Below, piece by piece: positions 31,529 through 40,787 of a DNA stretch of 64,000 nt (the stretch's first letter is position 1; every line of letters starts with the position of its first letter). Both the position numbers and the translations under genes were made by a program. The notes beneath the pieces are model-generated. The model worked only from the letters and a program-made list of their open reading frames with translations, was not told the origin of the DNA and did not search any database. The stretch comes from CAZEHS01 sp964424355 (GTDB lineage Bacteria > Bacillota > Clostridia > Peptostreptococcales > Acidaminobacteraceae), in the NCBI GenBank assembly GCA_964424355.1, contig CAYRIO010000004.1:1-64000 (forward strand), in the 5' to 3' direction.

Positions 31529-33448
31529 TCAGATAGTGACCCCGGCAAAATAGCCTTCCCGGGTGGCCTGTTCCACGGTGCGGGGGCTGACGCAGTCCCC
31601 GGCAGGCCGATAGAAGTGGGCTAGTCCGGCGAAGCTGTCCGCTTCTACGATCCGCGGGATCATCCCTGCCGCCAGGATCACCGTGTCTGCAGACAACGCC
31701 CCGGACTTGCCGCCTTTTTCATAGGTAACGCCCTCCTGTGTCACACCGGTACAGGTTGCGGCGGTCATCGCTATGAAATTGCCTGCCTTTGAAATCTCTG
31801 CCAGCAGGTCCCCCCGATGGGTGATGGAGGCGTCCGGGGCCAGCTCGCTTCGCATTTCGAGGACCGTGACGTGCTTACCCAGCCCAGCCAGATGCAGGGC
31901 GGTTTCACAGCCCACCTGCCCCCCTCCGATGACCACCACGGTGTCACCCAGGGATGATTCCTTGCCATAGACCGCCGTAGCCCCTAGGGCCAACTGGATA
32001 CCAGGAATCGACGGAACCAGGGGGGTTGCCCCCACGGCGGCCACCACGGCATCGTAGCCTTCGTTTTCAAGATCCTCCGGTGTAACCGCGGTATTCAGCC
32101 TGAGCTCTACCGTGGACCGGAAGATCTGGCCGATCAGATAATCCTTGTATTTTCCCAGGGAGTATTTGAAAGCCACCTTGTCTGCAAACTTAAGGGTCCC
32201 GCCCAGGATGTCCGATTTTTCGTACAGGGTCACTGCATGGCCCCGCCGGGCCGCTGTCAGGGCCGCCATCATCCCCGCAGGACCGCCGCCCACAACGGCG
32301 ACCTTCTTGACCCCCGTTGGCGCCTCAATCATGGACTGAAGAGGGACTTGGAGGCCGATGGTGGGATTGACCGAGCACTGGATAAAATGGCCGAATACGG
32401 CGCTGTCATGGCAGCGCATGCATTTCACGCAGGGAACGGCATCCGCCTCCCGCCCCGCGAGACTTTTGGGGATCAGCTCTGGATCGGCGATGAGAGCCCG
32501 GGACAGGGCCACAAAATCGGCGTTTCCATCCCCGATCAGGGCATCCGCCTCCGCGAGGCTGCCGATGCCGCCGATGGCACAGACCGCCGCCGTGATCCTC
32601 CCCGATTGCTTGAAGGCTTCCGCCAGATGGACATTGGGGTTGGGGGGCAGAAAATCGCAGGGGTGGGTGCGGCACATGAGTTCCGGCGTAATTCGGCCGC
32701 AGCTGGCCTGGACGATATCGGCGTACTGCTGAAAGACTTCCGCCATTCTGATCCCTTCCGGGAGGGTGATGCCCCCCGCTTCGAATTCATCGGCGGACAT
32801 GCGGATATCGATGAACAGCCCCTTTCCCACCCGCTCCCGGATGGCTTCCAGTATTTCGACCAGATACCGCATCCGATTTTCAAAGCTGCCCCCGTACTGG
32901 TCGGTCCGTTTATTGGTCAGAGGGGAAAGGAACTGTGCGATGGGGATGCTGTGACCGAAGTGGAGCAAAATACCGTCGTACCCCAGGTTCATCAGAGTCT
33001 CCGCACAGTGGACATACCCTTCCTTATAACGGACCATCTCGCTGATGGGTATTTCCCGCCCCGGAGTGACGCCGTCCATGAGAGGGCCGCCATCAGAGGC
33101 CACACAGCCCTCGTCGAAGATGCCGATGAGCTCCATGGAGGCCTTGGCCCCGTAAAAGTGGATGCGTTCCGCCAGCTCCGCCAACCTGTTCATTGAATTA
33201 TGCCGGTAAAGATCCCAGCTGGCGTGCTCGCCGTCGTCCGTCACCGGCAAGAGCTTGGCCCCGGCGCACACCACGATGCCGGCCCCGGCCCGGGCCCTCT
33301 GGACAAAAAATTCCATGGCGGCCTCCGTGGGATAGTTCTCCCCGTTGGAAGCGGAATGCAGGGTCACCGGTGCGGCGATGATGCGGTTCTTGATCAAGTG
33401 CTTCCCGATCCGTACGGGAGCCATCAGATTCGGATATAGTTTGCCCAT
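31529..33448 (-). CDS. Old-yellow-enzyme type iron-sulfur flavoenzyme (2,4-dienoyl-CoA/enoate reductase, BaiCD family)
   Basis: 639 residues. FMN TIM barrel at 1-370 (NRIIAAPVTLH, RTDQYGGSFENRMRY), one 4Fe-4S cluster (Cys340, 343, 346, 358) and a C-terminal FAD/NAD(P) part from 381 (VAVVGGGPAGMMAAL, VVVIGGGQVGCETAL). Family members reduce activated C=C bonds with NAD(P)H. The usual HGYL proton-donor stretch is changed: HFGHSIPIAQFLSP (163-176) has Ser-Ile where Gly-Tyr is expected. It lies 80 bp before the SDR operator. RBS AGAGGA. Confidence 0.88.
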   Translation of the reverse strand: MGKLYPNLMAPVRIGKHLIKNRIIAAPVTLHSASNGENYPTEAAMEFFVQRARAGAGIVVCAGAKLLPVTDDGEHASWDLYRHNSMNRLAELAERIHFYGAKASMELIGIFDEGCVASDGGPLMDGVTPGREIPISEMVRYKEGYVHCAETLMNLGYDGILLHFGHSIPIAQFLSPLTNKRTDQYGGSFENRMRYLVEILEAIRERVGKGLFIDIRMSADEFEAGGITLPEGIRMAEVFQQYADIVQASCGRITPELMCRTHPCDFLPPNPNVHLAEAFKQSGRITAAVCAIGGIGSLAEADALIGDGNADFVALSRALIADPELIPKSLAGREADAVPCVKCMRCHDSAVFGHFIQCSVNPTIGLQVPLQSMIEAPTGVKKVAVVGGGPAGMMAALTAARRGHAVTLYEKSDILGGTLKFADKVAFKYSLGKYKDYLIGQIFRSTVELRLNTAVTPEDLENEGYDAVVAAVGATPLVPSIPGIQLALGATAVYGKESSLGDTVVVIGGGQVGCETALHLAGLGKHVTVLEMRSELAPDASITHRGDLLAEISKAGNFIAMTAATCTGVTQEGVTYEKGGKSGALSADTVILAAGMIPRIVEADSFAGLAHFYRPAGDCVSPRTVEQATREGYFAGVTI

Positions 33449-33471
33449 AGGATTCCTCTTTCTGAATTGAA

Positions 33472-33500
33472 ACGAACAAGCGCCAAAGGCGCTTGTTCGT
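33472..33500 (-). terminator. Hairpin between MFS and reductase genes
   Basis: CGAACAAGCGCC and GGCGCTTGTTCG form a 12-bp perfect stem with a 3-nt loop, followed on the minus strand by TTTCAATTC. It is a partial terminator or processing hairpin inside the operon. Confidence 0.75.
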
Positions 33501-33533
33501 TTGTAAGTGTCTCTCGCAATTGAGTCGAATTGA

Positions 33534-34814
33534 TTATTGCTTGCTCACATCGCCCCTGTCGAAGTCTGAGGAACGCCCGATGAGGAGGAAGCAGATGATA
33601 GCAATGATGACCATGACGATCATCCCCACATAACCCAGGTTTAGAGAATGGGTCGCATCCAGGATCTTGGACATGTAGAAGATGGCAAAGGCCATGATGA
33701 AGGCCTGAAGCGCCATGATCCATCGATTTGCGGCCTGATAATTCTCCCTGCCATACACATAGGCAGTGATGGAGGGATGGATGACGGAGGTGCCGCCGGT
33801 CATGCCGGCGATCCCCAAGGCGGCGCCGATGATCATCATGACGTTGTTGGGCTGCATGATCAGCAGGAACACCAGGGCCAGCAGGTAGAAGCAGGACAGC
33901 ACCACTGCCGCCGTCACCGTTCCGTACTTGTCGTCAATCACCCCCATCAGATACGCCAGGGGGATGCCCACAAAGGCCGAGATGGAGAGCCATAGGAGGT
34001 AGATGGCGGGATCTGTGCCCACCATGCTGAGTCGGGGTACATAGAAGGCCATGACACCGACGATGGCAAACTGGAGGAGTCCGAAGGAGATGACCAACAG
34101 CCAGGAATTCTTGTTGGCAAAGACCTCGCCGATGGTCATCTGACGCTCCACGGGCTTGGTCATGCTTGCTGCCTCGCCGTCAGGGAACAATCCACATTCC
34201 TCCGGCGTGGATTTCACCGCAATGGCCGTGTAGACGGCGATGCCGATGAGCACCACTCCCACCACGGAGTATGCCGCCTGAAAGCTGTAGGTGCTGACAA
34301 TCCCCGTAAGGCCAGCGATCAGGGTTGCCGTGCACATCTGGTGGCCCGCTGCCACGATGCCCAGAGCCCGTCCCCGCTGCTTGATGAACCAGTTGGTGCA
34401 GAGCATGAAACAGCCCATGACCAGGGGAACGACGAAGAGGCGCATGGTGAAGAGGCTGACATTGTACAGGAGAGCGTTGGTACCGGCTGCGCCCAGACCA
34501 AAGGCCGAAAGGGCCAGAATGATGATGGAGGGCACCAGGACCTGCTTCACGCCGAAACGGATCAGCAGGGTTCCCACGAAGAAGGTAGCGATAATGACGG
34601 CGAAACCGGCATAGGTAACGGGATTCGTGATGGTCACCGCATCCCATCCCAGCTGGGAATAGTACGGGATCAAAACGTTCAGATGGTCATTCTGGAGACC
34701 GGAATAGAAGTACAGGAGGAAAAAACCGACAATCAGGATGGGGATCGTTTTTGCACGAAAATCGGATTTATTTGATTGAAGCGATTTTTCATTCAATTTC
34801 GGTTGACTTGCCAT
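33534..34814 (-). CDS. MFS transporter
   Basis: 426 residues with ~12 helices (IPILIVGFFLLYFYSGLQND at the start). Middle loop IKQRGRALGIVAAGHQM and second-half loop LAYLMGVIDDKYG are MFS marks. It sits between the FAD-reductase and the OYE-type gene on the same strand, so it probably moves the pathway substrate or product. RBS GGAGG. Confidence 0.88.
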   Translation of the reverse strand: MASQPKLNEKSLQSNKSDFRAKTIPILIVGFFLLYFYSGLQNDHLNVLIPYYSQLGWDAVTITNPVTYAGFAVIIATFFVGTLLIRFGVKQVLVPSIIILALSAFGLGAAGTNALLYNVSLFTMRLFVVPLVMGCFMLCTNWFIKQRGRALGIVAAGHQMCTATLIAGLTGIVSTYSFQAAYSVVGVVLIGIAVYTAIAVKSTPEECGLFPDGEAASMTKPVERQMTIGEVFANKNSWLLVISFGLLQFAIVGVMAFYVPRLSMVGTDPAIYLLWLSISAFVGIPLAYLMGVIDDKYGTVTAAVVLSCFYLLALVFLLIMQPNNVMMIIGAALGIAGMTGGTSVIHPSITAYVYGRENYQAANRWIMALQAFIMAFAIFYMSKILDATHSLNLGYVGMIVMVIIAIICFLLIGRSSDFDRGDVSKQ

Positions 34815-34844
34815 GGCTCATACCTCCGTTATTTTGAATGCTGC

Positions 34845-36365
34845 TTACTGAAATTCATCTGAATCCATATAGTCCATGGCGTTGTAACCGGCCATCCTTC
34901 CGCTGTTGACGGCAAAGCTCATCGTGTTGCCCGGCATGAAGAAGCAGTAGCTGTCGCCGTAAATGTTGCAGGCATCCGTACCGCAGGCATAAAGTCCGGG
35001 GATTTTCATGCTGGCTGTGTCCAGTACTTCCATCTTATCATTTGTCTTGACGCCGCCCAAGCTGCCGTAGCCCGCAGGAAAGTGGCATGCCGCATAATAT
35101 TTCTTTCCGTTCAGGGGCTTCATGAATTTATGCTTCTTAAAGAACATGCTGTCGGTGGAAGTACAGGCCGCATTGTAGGTTTCAATGGTTTCCTTCAGGT
35201 TTTCCAGATGGATCCCGGTCTTCTCACAGAGCTCTTCCAGGGAATCCGCTTCGAAGATGTTCACCTGGGTCTTTTGCTCTGCATTGTGGAGATCGCTGAG
35301 TCCGGAGGTTTCCGAAGCCTCACCGCTCAGATAGCTGGAGAGTTCCTTATCCCATTTATCGACGGTTTTGACGTTGTGATGAAAGGTCACATAGTCCAGG
35401 CCGGTTTTACGATAGGTTTCCAGGATGCTGTCATCGATGATGGTGAACGCCGTGCGCTGACGCTGCAGGGAGATGGCGTTGCCTGCGTAAACGGTGTTGT
35501 TCATGATCTCTTCATTGATGAACCGCTGCCCCTCCAGATTGACCATGAGGTTCGGTTGGCGCATGGTTTCGCTGAGGGTCTTGAAGACATCGGTCACACC
35601 GGGAGTGGTATACGTCAGCTCCATGGTGGGCGCCGTTCTGGCTGCGCCGGTTTCCCAAAGCATGTTGAGGCCTTCCCCTTCAACCCCGGGAATCCGGAAG
35701 GAATGCAGATCCTTGCCCCATTCATAACCCAGCTGATCCTGAATCATTTTGGGACTGTCGCCGAAACCGCCGGTGGCCACAATCACGGCATTGCACTCGG
35801 CAACCTGCTTCACGCCGTCCGTCCCAATTAGTTCAACCCCTGTGACATTGCCGTCTTCCACCAAGATCTTGGTCGCCTTTGTCTGGTACATGATTTCAAC
35901 ACCCAGCTCCTCCGATCTTTCGGTCAGGGCGCGGAACATGTTGGATGCGGCTCTTTCGGCAGGGGCATTGCTCCCGGCGGTCTTCACCACATGCCAGGTT
36001 TGGGTGGACTTATCGAAGTACTTGTAAGCCCCCAGGAATTCAACCCCCATGGTTTCCATCCAATCGATGGTATCGCTGGACTGCTCAATGTATTTTCTGA
36101 CCAGACGGGCATCTACGCGCCAATGAGTGTAGTTCATCAGCAGATTGAAGGCATCTTCCTTGGAAAAATCCACCATTTGTGCCTTTTGATACTTCGACTC
36201 CACGGCGAAGATCCCCATGCCCATGTTGGCTGCGCCCCCGGTTGTGCTTCCCTTTTCCAGGACAATGACGCTGGCACCCTTTTCAGCCGCCGCTACCGCT
36301 GCGGTGATTCCGGATGCGCCGCCGCCAATGACAATTACATCCACTTCCAATTTTTTCGTACTCAT
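34845..36365 (-). CDS. FAD-binding reductase/dehydrogenase (fumarate-reductase flavoprotein / KstD-like)
   Basis: 506 residues. FAD site VDVIVIGGGASGITAAVAAA near the N-terminus with EKGSTTGGAANMG; a capping domain in the middle; C-terminal LYACGTDACNIYGD and NSGRMAGYNAMDYM closing the FAD site. The group reduces C=C bonds of enoates, urocanate or ketosteroids, or desaturates them. Electrons could come from the two iron-sulfur proteins encoded upstream. ATG at 36365 follows AAAGGGGTG. Confidence 0.88.
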   Translation of the reverse strand: MSTKKLEVDVIVIGGGASGITAAVAAAEKGASVIVLEKGSTTGGAANMGMGIFAVESKYQKAQMVDFSKEDAFNLLMNYTHWRVDARLVRKYIEQSSDTIDWMETMGVEFLGAYKYFDKSTQTWHVVKTAGSNAPAERAASNMFRALTERSEELGVEIMYQTKATKILVEDGNVTGVELIGTDGVKQVAECNAVIVATGGFGDSPKMIQDQLGYEWGKDLHSFRIPGVEGEGLNMLWETGAARTAPTMELTYTTPGVTDVFKTLSETMRQPNLMVNLEGQRFINEEIMNNTVYAGNAISLQRQRTAFTIIDDSILETYRKTGLDYVTFHHNVKTVDKWDKELSSYLSGEASETSGLSDLHNAEQKTQVNIFEADSLEELCEKTGIHLENLKETIETYNAACTSTDSMFFKKHKFMKPLNGKKYYAACHFPAGYGSLGGVKTNDKMEVLDTASMKIPGLYACGTDACNIYGDSYCFFMPGNTMSFAVNSGRMAGYNAMDYMDSDEFQ

Positions 36366-36386
36366 ACTGAACACCCCTTTATTTTA

Positions 36387-37037
36387 TTAGGCTTTTCTGC
36401 GTCTTCTTCTTTGGGTGCCGTCTTCCCCCGCCTCGGAGGATTCCGAGCAGCTCCCCACCGGAATGGGTTCCAGTGGAACCTTGGGTTTAACCGGCCCCGC
36501 TTTTTTGATCGCCCCCTTCGGGCATGCACTCAAACAGGCCAGGGACTTATTGCAGGTGTCCGTTTGAATCACATGGATCATGCCTTCGCCTCCGGCAATG
36601 GCACCGGCCTGGCATCCCGGGACACACGCCCCGCAGCCGTCACACAGAGCCGGATCGACATAGAGGGTATAGGAACTTTTACAAATCAGGCTGCTGCACC
36701 GCTTACGCCGAATGTGCTGGTCCCATTCCTCAGGGCTGCCCTTCATCAATTCAAGACTGCGCCATGCCGCCTCCTGGGACAGCTCACATCCGGCATTACT
36801 CCGGATCTGCTCCAGGAGCTCCGTAACCAGTTCCAGATCCCCGCTTTCAGCATGGCCCTCTGTGATACCTCTGATGAGCTCATAGACTTGCCAGGTGCCT
36901 TCCCGGCACAGGACGCATTTCCCGCAGGATTCCTTCCGGGCGATATCCATCAGTGTCTTGCAGTAGTCCACCACACAGCCCTCGGGGGATGCTTCGTCCC
37001 ACTCCGGAAGCAGGGTGCTTTCGATATCACAGGTCAT
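36387..37037 (-). CDS. NuoF C-terminal-like plus ferredoxin iron-sulfur protein
   Basis: 216 residues. Residues ~30-110 match the 4Fe-4S domain at the end of NuoF/HydB (ESCGKCVLCREGTWQVYELI), but the FMN- and NADH-binding domains are missing. A ferredoxin-like part follows with one full CxxCxxCxxxC site (CDGCGACVPGC) and a second, altered one (CNKSLACLSACP, lacking the first CxxC spacing). The C-terminus is charged (RRRRR). ATG overlaps the stop of the upstream gene (ATGA). Probably an electron-transfer subunit. Confidence 0.85.
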   Translation of the reverse strand: MTCDIESTLLPEWDEASPEGCVVDYCKTLMDIARKESCGKCVLCREGTWQVYELIRGITEGHAESGDLELVTELLEQIRSNAGCELSQEAAWRSLELMKGSPEEWDQHIRRKRCSSLICKSSYTLYVDPALCDGCGACVPGCQAGAIAGGEGMIHVIQTDTCNKSLACLSACPKGAIKKAGPVKPKVPLEPIPVGSCSESSEAGEDGTQRRRRRKA

Positions 37038-39118
37038 TCTGTCACCTCCTTCACGGTCTTAAAGTGCGGATCGACCCAATATTTCACCTTTTGGATGTCC
37101 AGCCTGAGGTCACATTGCAGGCAGCGGGATCCTTCTTTCCCCGCAGCACAGTGTTCCTGGATCCCATGGCTTCTTTCCAGGGCTGAAAAATCCGGGATGA
37201 CACCGATTCTGGGATTTGAAGGGGGCTGCTCATAGAGCACCTCCTCCATGTTGCCATCACCGCCCAGGTATTTATCGATGCTCTGTGCTGCCCTGCGCCC
37301 TGAGGCGATGGCCTCCACAACGGATTTTGTCCCGTAGACCGCGTCTCCGGTTGCAAAGACCCCTTCCTCACTGGTTTTCAGGTCGGCATCAGCCTTCACA
37401 AAGCTGCCCCTTTGGAGCTCCAGGCCGAATCCACTGTTCAGATCCGGTTCCTGACCGGTGGCGAAGATCAGGGTGTCCGTGGCCTGGGTGGCTTCCGACC
37501 CTTCCACCACTTCCATCTCCAGGCCCTTGTCGCCGAATTTGAAGCTGCTGACAGAAACCAGGTTCAGGGCTTTCACCCGGCCATCGGCTTCTTCAAGGCC
37601 TGTCATGAAGGTGCCGTTGAGGATCTCAATCCCTTCCGCCAGGGCACAGGTGATCTCCTCCGCGTCGGCCAGCATCTTGTCCCGGGACTCCAGACAGACG
37701 ACCCGTACCGTTTCGACACCTTTCTTTTTGGCCGTGCGAGCGCAGTCGAAGCCCACATTGCCGCCCCCATAAACCGTCACGCTTCTGCCCAGCTCCGGCA
37801 GGGTGCCCTCACTGGCCATGCGGCAAAAATCAACGGCATCGTGGGCATTCTGCCACGGCTTCTGATACGCGGGGGGCCGTTTCCCCCGGTGGGTGCCTAC
37901 GGCGATCAGGACTGCATCGTAAGCCCCTTCCTTCAGATCCTCCAGGGACTGAACCGGGGAATTCACCCGGAGGTCGATTCCGGATTCCTTCAGGATGGCG
38001 ATTTCAGTGTCAACGATTTCCTGGGGCAGGCGGTATTTGGGGATCCCATAGGTCAGCATCCCCCCCGCTGCGCTTTGCCGTTCGTGGACGGTTACGGCGT
38101 AGCCCTTCTTAGCCAGGTGATACGCCGCTGTCATCCCTGCGGGGCCGCCGCCGACAACCGCTACCTGCCTGCCGTTGGGAGCCTCGTGCTTCACCTTTGC
38201 TTTCCACCCGGCCTCCGGGTCATTCTCGATGGCAAACCGCTTCAGTTCCCGAATGGAAACCGCTGCATCCACATGGGCCCGCTTACAGCCCGATTCACAC
38301 ACATGGGTGCAGACATAACCCAGGGCGTGGGGGAAGGTCAGTTTTTCACGGAGCACCGACACCGCATCGCCGTAGTTCCCCTCCCCCGTCAGCCGGATAT
38401 AAGCGGGGATGTCCGTATGGGCCGGGCACTGGTCCTTGCAGGGGATATAAGCCATGTGCCGGGGGGATTCCTTTGAAAAAACCCCTCGAACGTCCTGGAT
38501 CGCCCCGGTAGGGCACACCTCCACACAGGCACCGCAGAAACGGCAGTCAGTTTCCGCCAGGGGCTTGTCATCCGCTGTGCCCACGTAGGTTTCGCCGTCC
38601 CTTTTGTTGTAGGTCAGGGCGCCGACACCCCGCAGTTCCTCGCAGGCCCGCACGCAGCGGCCACACTGGATGCAGCGGTACATTTCCTTCTTGATCAATT
38701 TATCCGAGGGAACCCGCCGGGTATTTTCCTTTTCAATTTCCCGAAGCCGGGAATGGGCAACTCCCATGTACTGCATCAGGGCCTGCAGCTCGCAGTTGAG
38801 ATACTTGTCGCAGGAGGTGCAGTCCTTGGGGTGGCTGGCCAGGATCAGCTCCAGGGCGATATTGCGGAGGAGCTTCACCTTTTCCGTCTTGGTATTGACA
38901 GCCATGCCCTCTTTGACAAGAGTTTCACATGATTGGACACACTCAGGCCGTCCGTCTATTTCTACGGAGCAGAGCTTGCACCCGCCCTGGGCCGTCAAAT
39001 CCGGGTGGTAGCAGAGATGGGGGATATAGATCCCCGCATCCGATGCCGCCTGCAGCAGGTTCTGCCCTGCCGATGCCTCGATATTGAATCCGTCGATCTG
39101 AAGTCTGATTTTCTCCAT
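37034..39118 (-). CDS. NuoG-N-terminal / GltD fusion oxidoreductase
   Basis: 694 residues. N-terminal 2Fe-2S domain (HLCYHPDL, GGCKLCSVEI, CVQSC), the His/Cys 4Fe-4S site (HPKDCTSCDKYLNCELQ), two ferredoxin clusters (CIQCGRCVRAC, CRFCGACVEVCPTG), then a GltD-type part from ~225 with its own Cys sites and FAD (VAVVGGGPAGMTAAYHL) and NAD(P) (VTVYGGGNVGFDCART) folds. Resembles hydrogenase- or Nfn-associated diaphorases. It likely takes electrons from NAD(P)H and hands them via the 216-aa protein to the FAD reductase. Confidence 0.88.
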   Translation of the reverse strand: MEKIRLQIDGFNIEASAGQNLLQAASDAGIYIPHLCYHPDLTAQGGCKLCSVEIDGRPECVQSCETLVKEGMAVNTKTEKVKLLRNIALELILASHPKDCTSCDKYLNCELQALMQYMGVAHSRLREIEKENTRRVPSDKLIKKEMYRCIQCGRCVRACEELRGVGALTYNKRDGETYVGTADDKPLAETDCRFCGACVEVCPTGAIQDVRGVFSKESPRHMAYIPCKDQCPAHTDIPAYIRLTGEGNYGDAVSVLREKLTFPHALGYVCTHVCESGCKRAHVDAAVSIRELKRFAIENDPEAGWKAKVKHEAPNGRQVAVVGGGPAGMTAAYHLAKKGYAVTVHERQSAAGGMLTYGIPKYRLPQEIVDTEIAILKESGIDLRVNSPVQSLEDLKEGAYDAVLIAVGTHRGKRPPAYQKPWQNAHDAVDFCRMASEGTLPELGRSVTVYGGGNVGFDCARTAKKKGVETVRVVCLESRDKMLADAEEITCALAEGIEILNGTFMTGLEEADGRVKALNLVSVSSFKFGDKGLEMEVVEGSEATQATDTLIFATGQEPDLNSGFGLELQRGSFVKADADLKTSEEGVFATGDAVYGTKSVVEAIASGRRAAQSIDKYLGGDGNMEEVLYEQPPSNPRIGVIPDFSALERSHGIQEHCAAGKEGSRCLQCDLRLDIQKVKYWVDPHFKTVKEVTE

Positions 39119-39129
39119 AAGTTGATCCT

Positions 39130-40362
39130 CTACGCAGTCCTTCCCATGTTATTTCGAATGCCTTTGTTCAACCGTTTCTTCAGGATCAGGGTGAAGGTCA
39201 ACCCCACGGCGCTCATTGCCGCCACCGCCATGAATGCCCCGTTGTACCCGCCGCTGATGGTTTTGATCTGGGCAGCCAGCTGGGGACCGATCAATCCTGC
39301 AAAGCCGTAGGCCACATACAGAAAACCGTAGTTCACCGCAAGATTCTTCATGCCGAAGTTATCCGCGCAGATCGGGGAGAACATGGAGGTGAAGCCGCCG
39401 TAGCACGCTGCGATTGCAAAGATTGCGCCGATGAATACGGCTCCGGCGGATTGGGTGAGCAGCACCATGGCGCTGCCGATGACGGCGAACAGGAGCATCA
39501 TCACGTTATAACGGCCAAATCGGTCGGAAGCGAAGCCGAAGCCCAGTCGTCCCAAGGCATTGAAGATGGAAGTGAAGCCCAGCAGATAAGCGGCCGTTTC
39601 CGGGGTGAGGTGCTGCACTTCCTGCAAAATGCTGGATGCGTGGCCCATAATCATCAGACCGGAGGTAGCGCCCAGGGTCAGTACCGCAACAATCAGGTAA
39701 TAACGGGAGGTCCTGACCATTTCCTGCCAGGTGTAATCCCGGCTGGCAGGGGTGTCGGACTTGGATTTCACATCCTTTACCACAGTCACTGAATAATCCT
39801 CCGGTATGTTTCGGATCAGGAAGGTGGTGGGAATCATCACCACGGCGAAGATTCCGGCAAAGAGCCCGAATACCGCAAGCACCCCGTGCTGCCCCATGAA
39901 ATGGGCGCCCAGAGGGGCCCAAAGGATGGCCCCCGAACCATAAGAGCATGCCAGGAGGCCGGAAGCCATCCCCGTCTTATCCGGGAAAAGGCTGGTGCTG
40001 TACGCCATCAGACAGGGGTAGAGCATGCTGATGCCAAAGCCCACCACAACCCCGTAGATCAGGTACAGATAGCCGATGGAGGTGGTGAACATGGTCGCCA
40101 CCAGACCCGCCACATAGATGGCAATGCCGATCCGCAGGTAGTTCTTAACCCCCAGGGTCTTCTGGAACCGGCCCAGAAAAATCGGGGCCATGGTTGAAAC
40201 CATGATCTGGATGGTGAAGGTCAGTGAAATCGTCTTCAGGGCCCAGTCGAAGTTCTCCATCAGCGGCCTCTGGAACACACTCCAGGTGTAACCGATCCCG
40301 GAGCACAGCGCCAGCAGCATTGCCGCCGCCATATATAGCCATCTCTTTTGTTTGAATTCCAT
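39130..40362 (-). CDS. MFS transporter, oxalate/formate-antiporter (OFA) like
   Basis: 410 residues and ~12 helices. KRWLYMAAAMLLALCSGIGYTWSVFQRPL at the start and SDRFGRYNVMMLL in the middle are OFA-type. Family members exchange carboxylates. First gene of the operon that continues with the iron-sulfur proteins (11-bp gap), so an acid substrate or product is likely. AAGGAG precedes the ATG; a shared operator dyad is ~137 bp upstream. Confidence 0.88.
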   Translation of the reverse strand: MEFKQKRWLYMAAAMLLALCSGIGYTWSVFQRPLMENFDWALKTISLTFTIQIMVSTMAPIFLGRFQKTLGVKNYLRIGIAIYVAGLVATMFTTSIGYLYLIYGVVVGFGISMLYPCLMAYSTSLFPDKTGMASGLLACSYGSGAILWAPLGAHFMGQHGVLAVFGLFAGIFAVVMIPTTFLIRNIPEDYSVTVVKDVKSKSDTPASRDYTWQEMVRTSRYYLIVAVLTLGATSGLMIMGHASSILQEVQHLTPETAAYLLGFTSIFNALGRLGFGFASDRFGRYNVMMLLFAVIGSAMVLLTQSAGAVFIGAIFAIAACYGGFTSMFSPICADNFGMKNLAVNYGFLYVAYGFAGLIGPQLAAQIKTISGGYNGAFMAVAAMSAVGLTFTLILKKRLNKGIRNNMGRTA

Positions 40363-40787
40363 TGTTTAGAATCTCCTTCATTTGAATGTCACCCTGGATC
40401 ACCCAGCAGTGCAGTAGCAATAAGTGCATTAATCCATCAAAAACGTTTTCCAGCGGTGAATCAGGGGGCTTTTGGGTTCATTATAGCCAACGTTTCATGC
40501 ATCGTATAATTCATAATCTGCATGGGCCCCCTGGCTTCAAACCGCCAACTCCCCTTCCCCCGCAACAGGTAGAAGGATGTACATCCTGTTAATAACATAA
40601 CATTGGGGTTGAGTCATGCCCAATGCCAGTATGGCATGTCAGCTATGTCGAAACTGCATACCTCCCAGAATGGGCTTTTTAGTTTGACAGGCATGGGCCC
40701 AGGTCTTAAATGCACAAAAAAACAGCCCTGAAAGGACCGGTGACACCCGTCGTTTCAGAACTGTTTATATTGTACGAATTATTCGAA
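40363..40787. other. Intergenic region between OFA transporter and LysR
   Basis: 425 bp without a gene. It holds operator-like site 3 (40498-40523) and a GGGCTTTTT stretch near 40673. Repeated GCATGGGCCC-type words occur near 40522 and 40691. Nothing else is recognised. Confidence 0.5.
40498..40523 (-). promoter_or_regulatory. Shared operator-like dyad, site 3
   Basis: TGCAT - CGTATAATTCATAAT - CTGCA(T). The left half and the core match sites 1 and 2; the right half has one change. It lies upstream of the OFA transporter operon. Confidence 0.65.

Noticed and set aside
32237..33196. 319-codon open frame opposite the OYE-type reductase gene
   Set aside because: Antisense to a clear flavoenzyme, no ribosome site, Arg/Gly/His-rich composition.
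37412..38476. 354-codon open frame opposite the NuoG/GltD fusion gene
   Set aside because: Shadow frame caused by G+C-rich third positions of the real gene.
31529..39118. Bile-acid 7-dehydroxylation (bai) operon
   Set aside because: The OYE-type protein is BaiCD-like, but baiB, baiE, baiF and baiG counterparts are absent and the OYE active site is altered.
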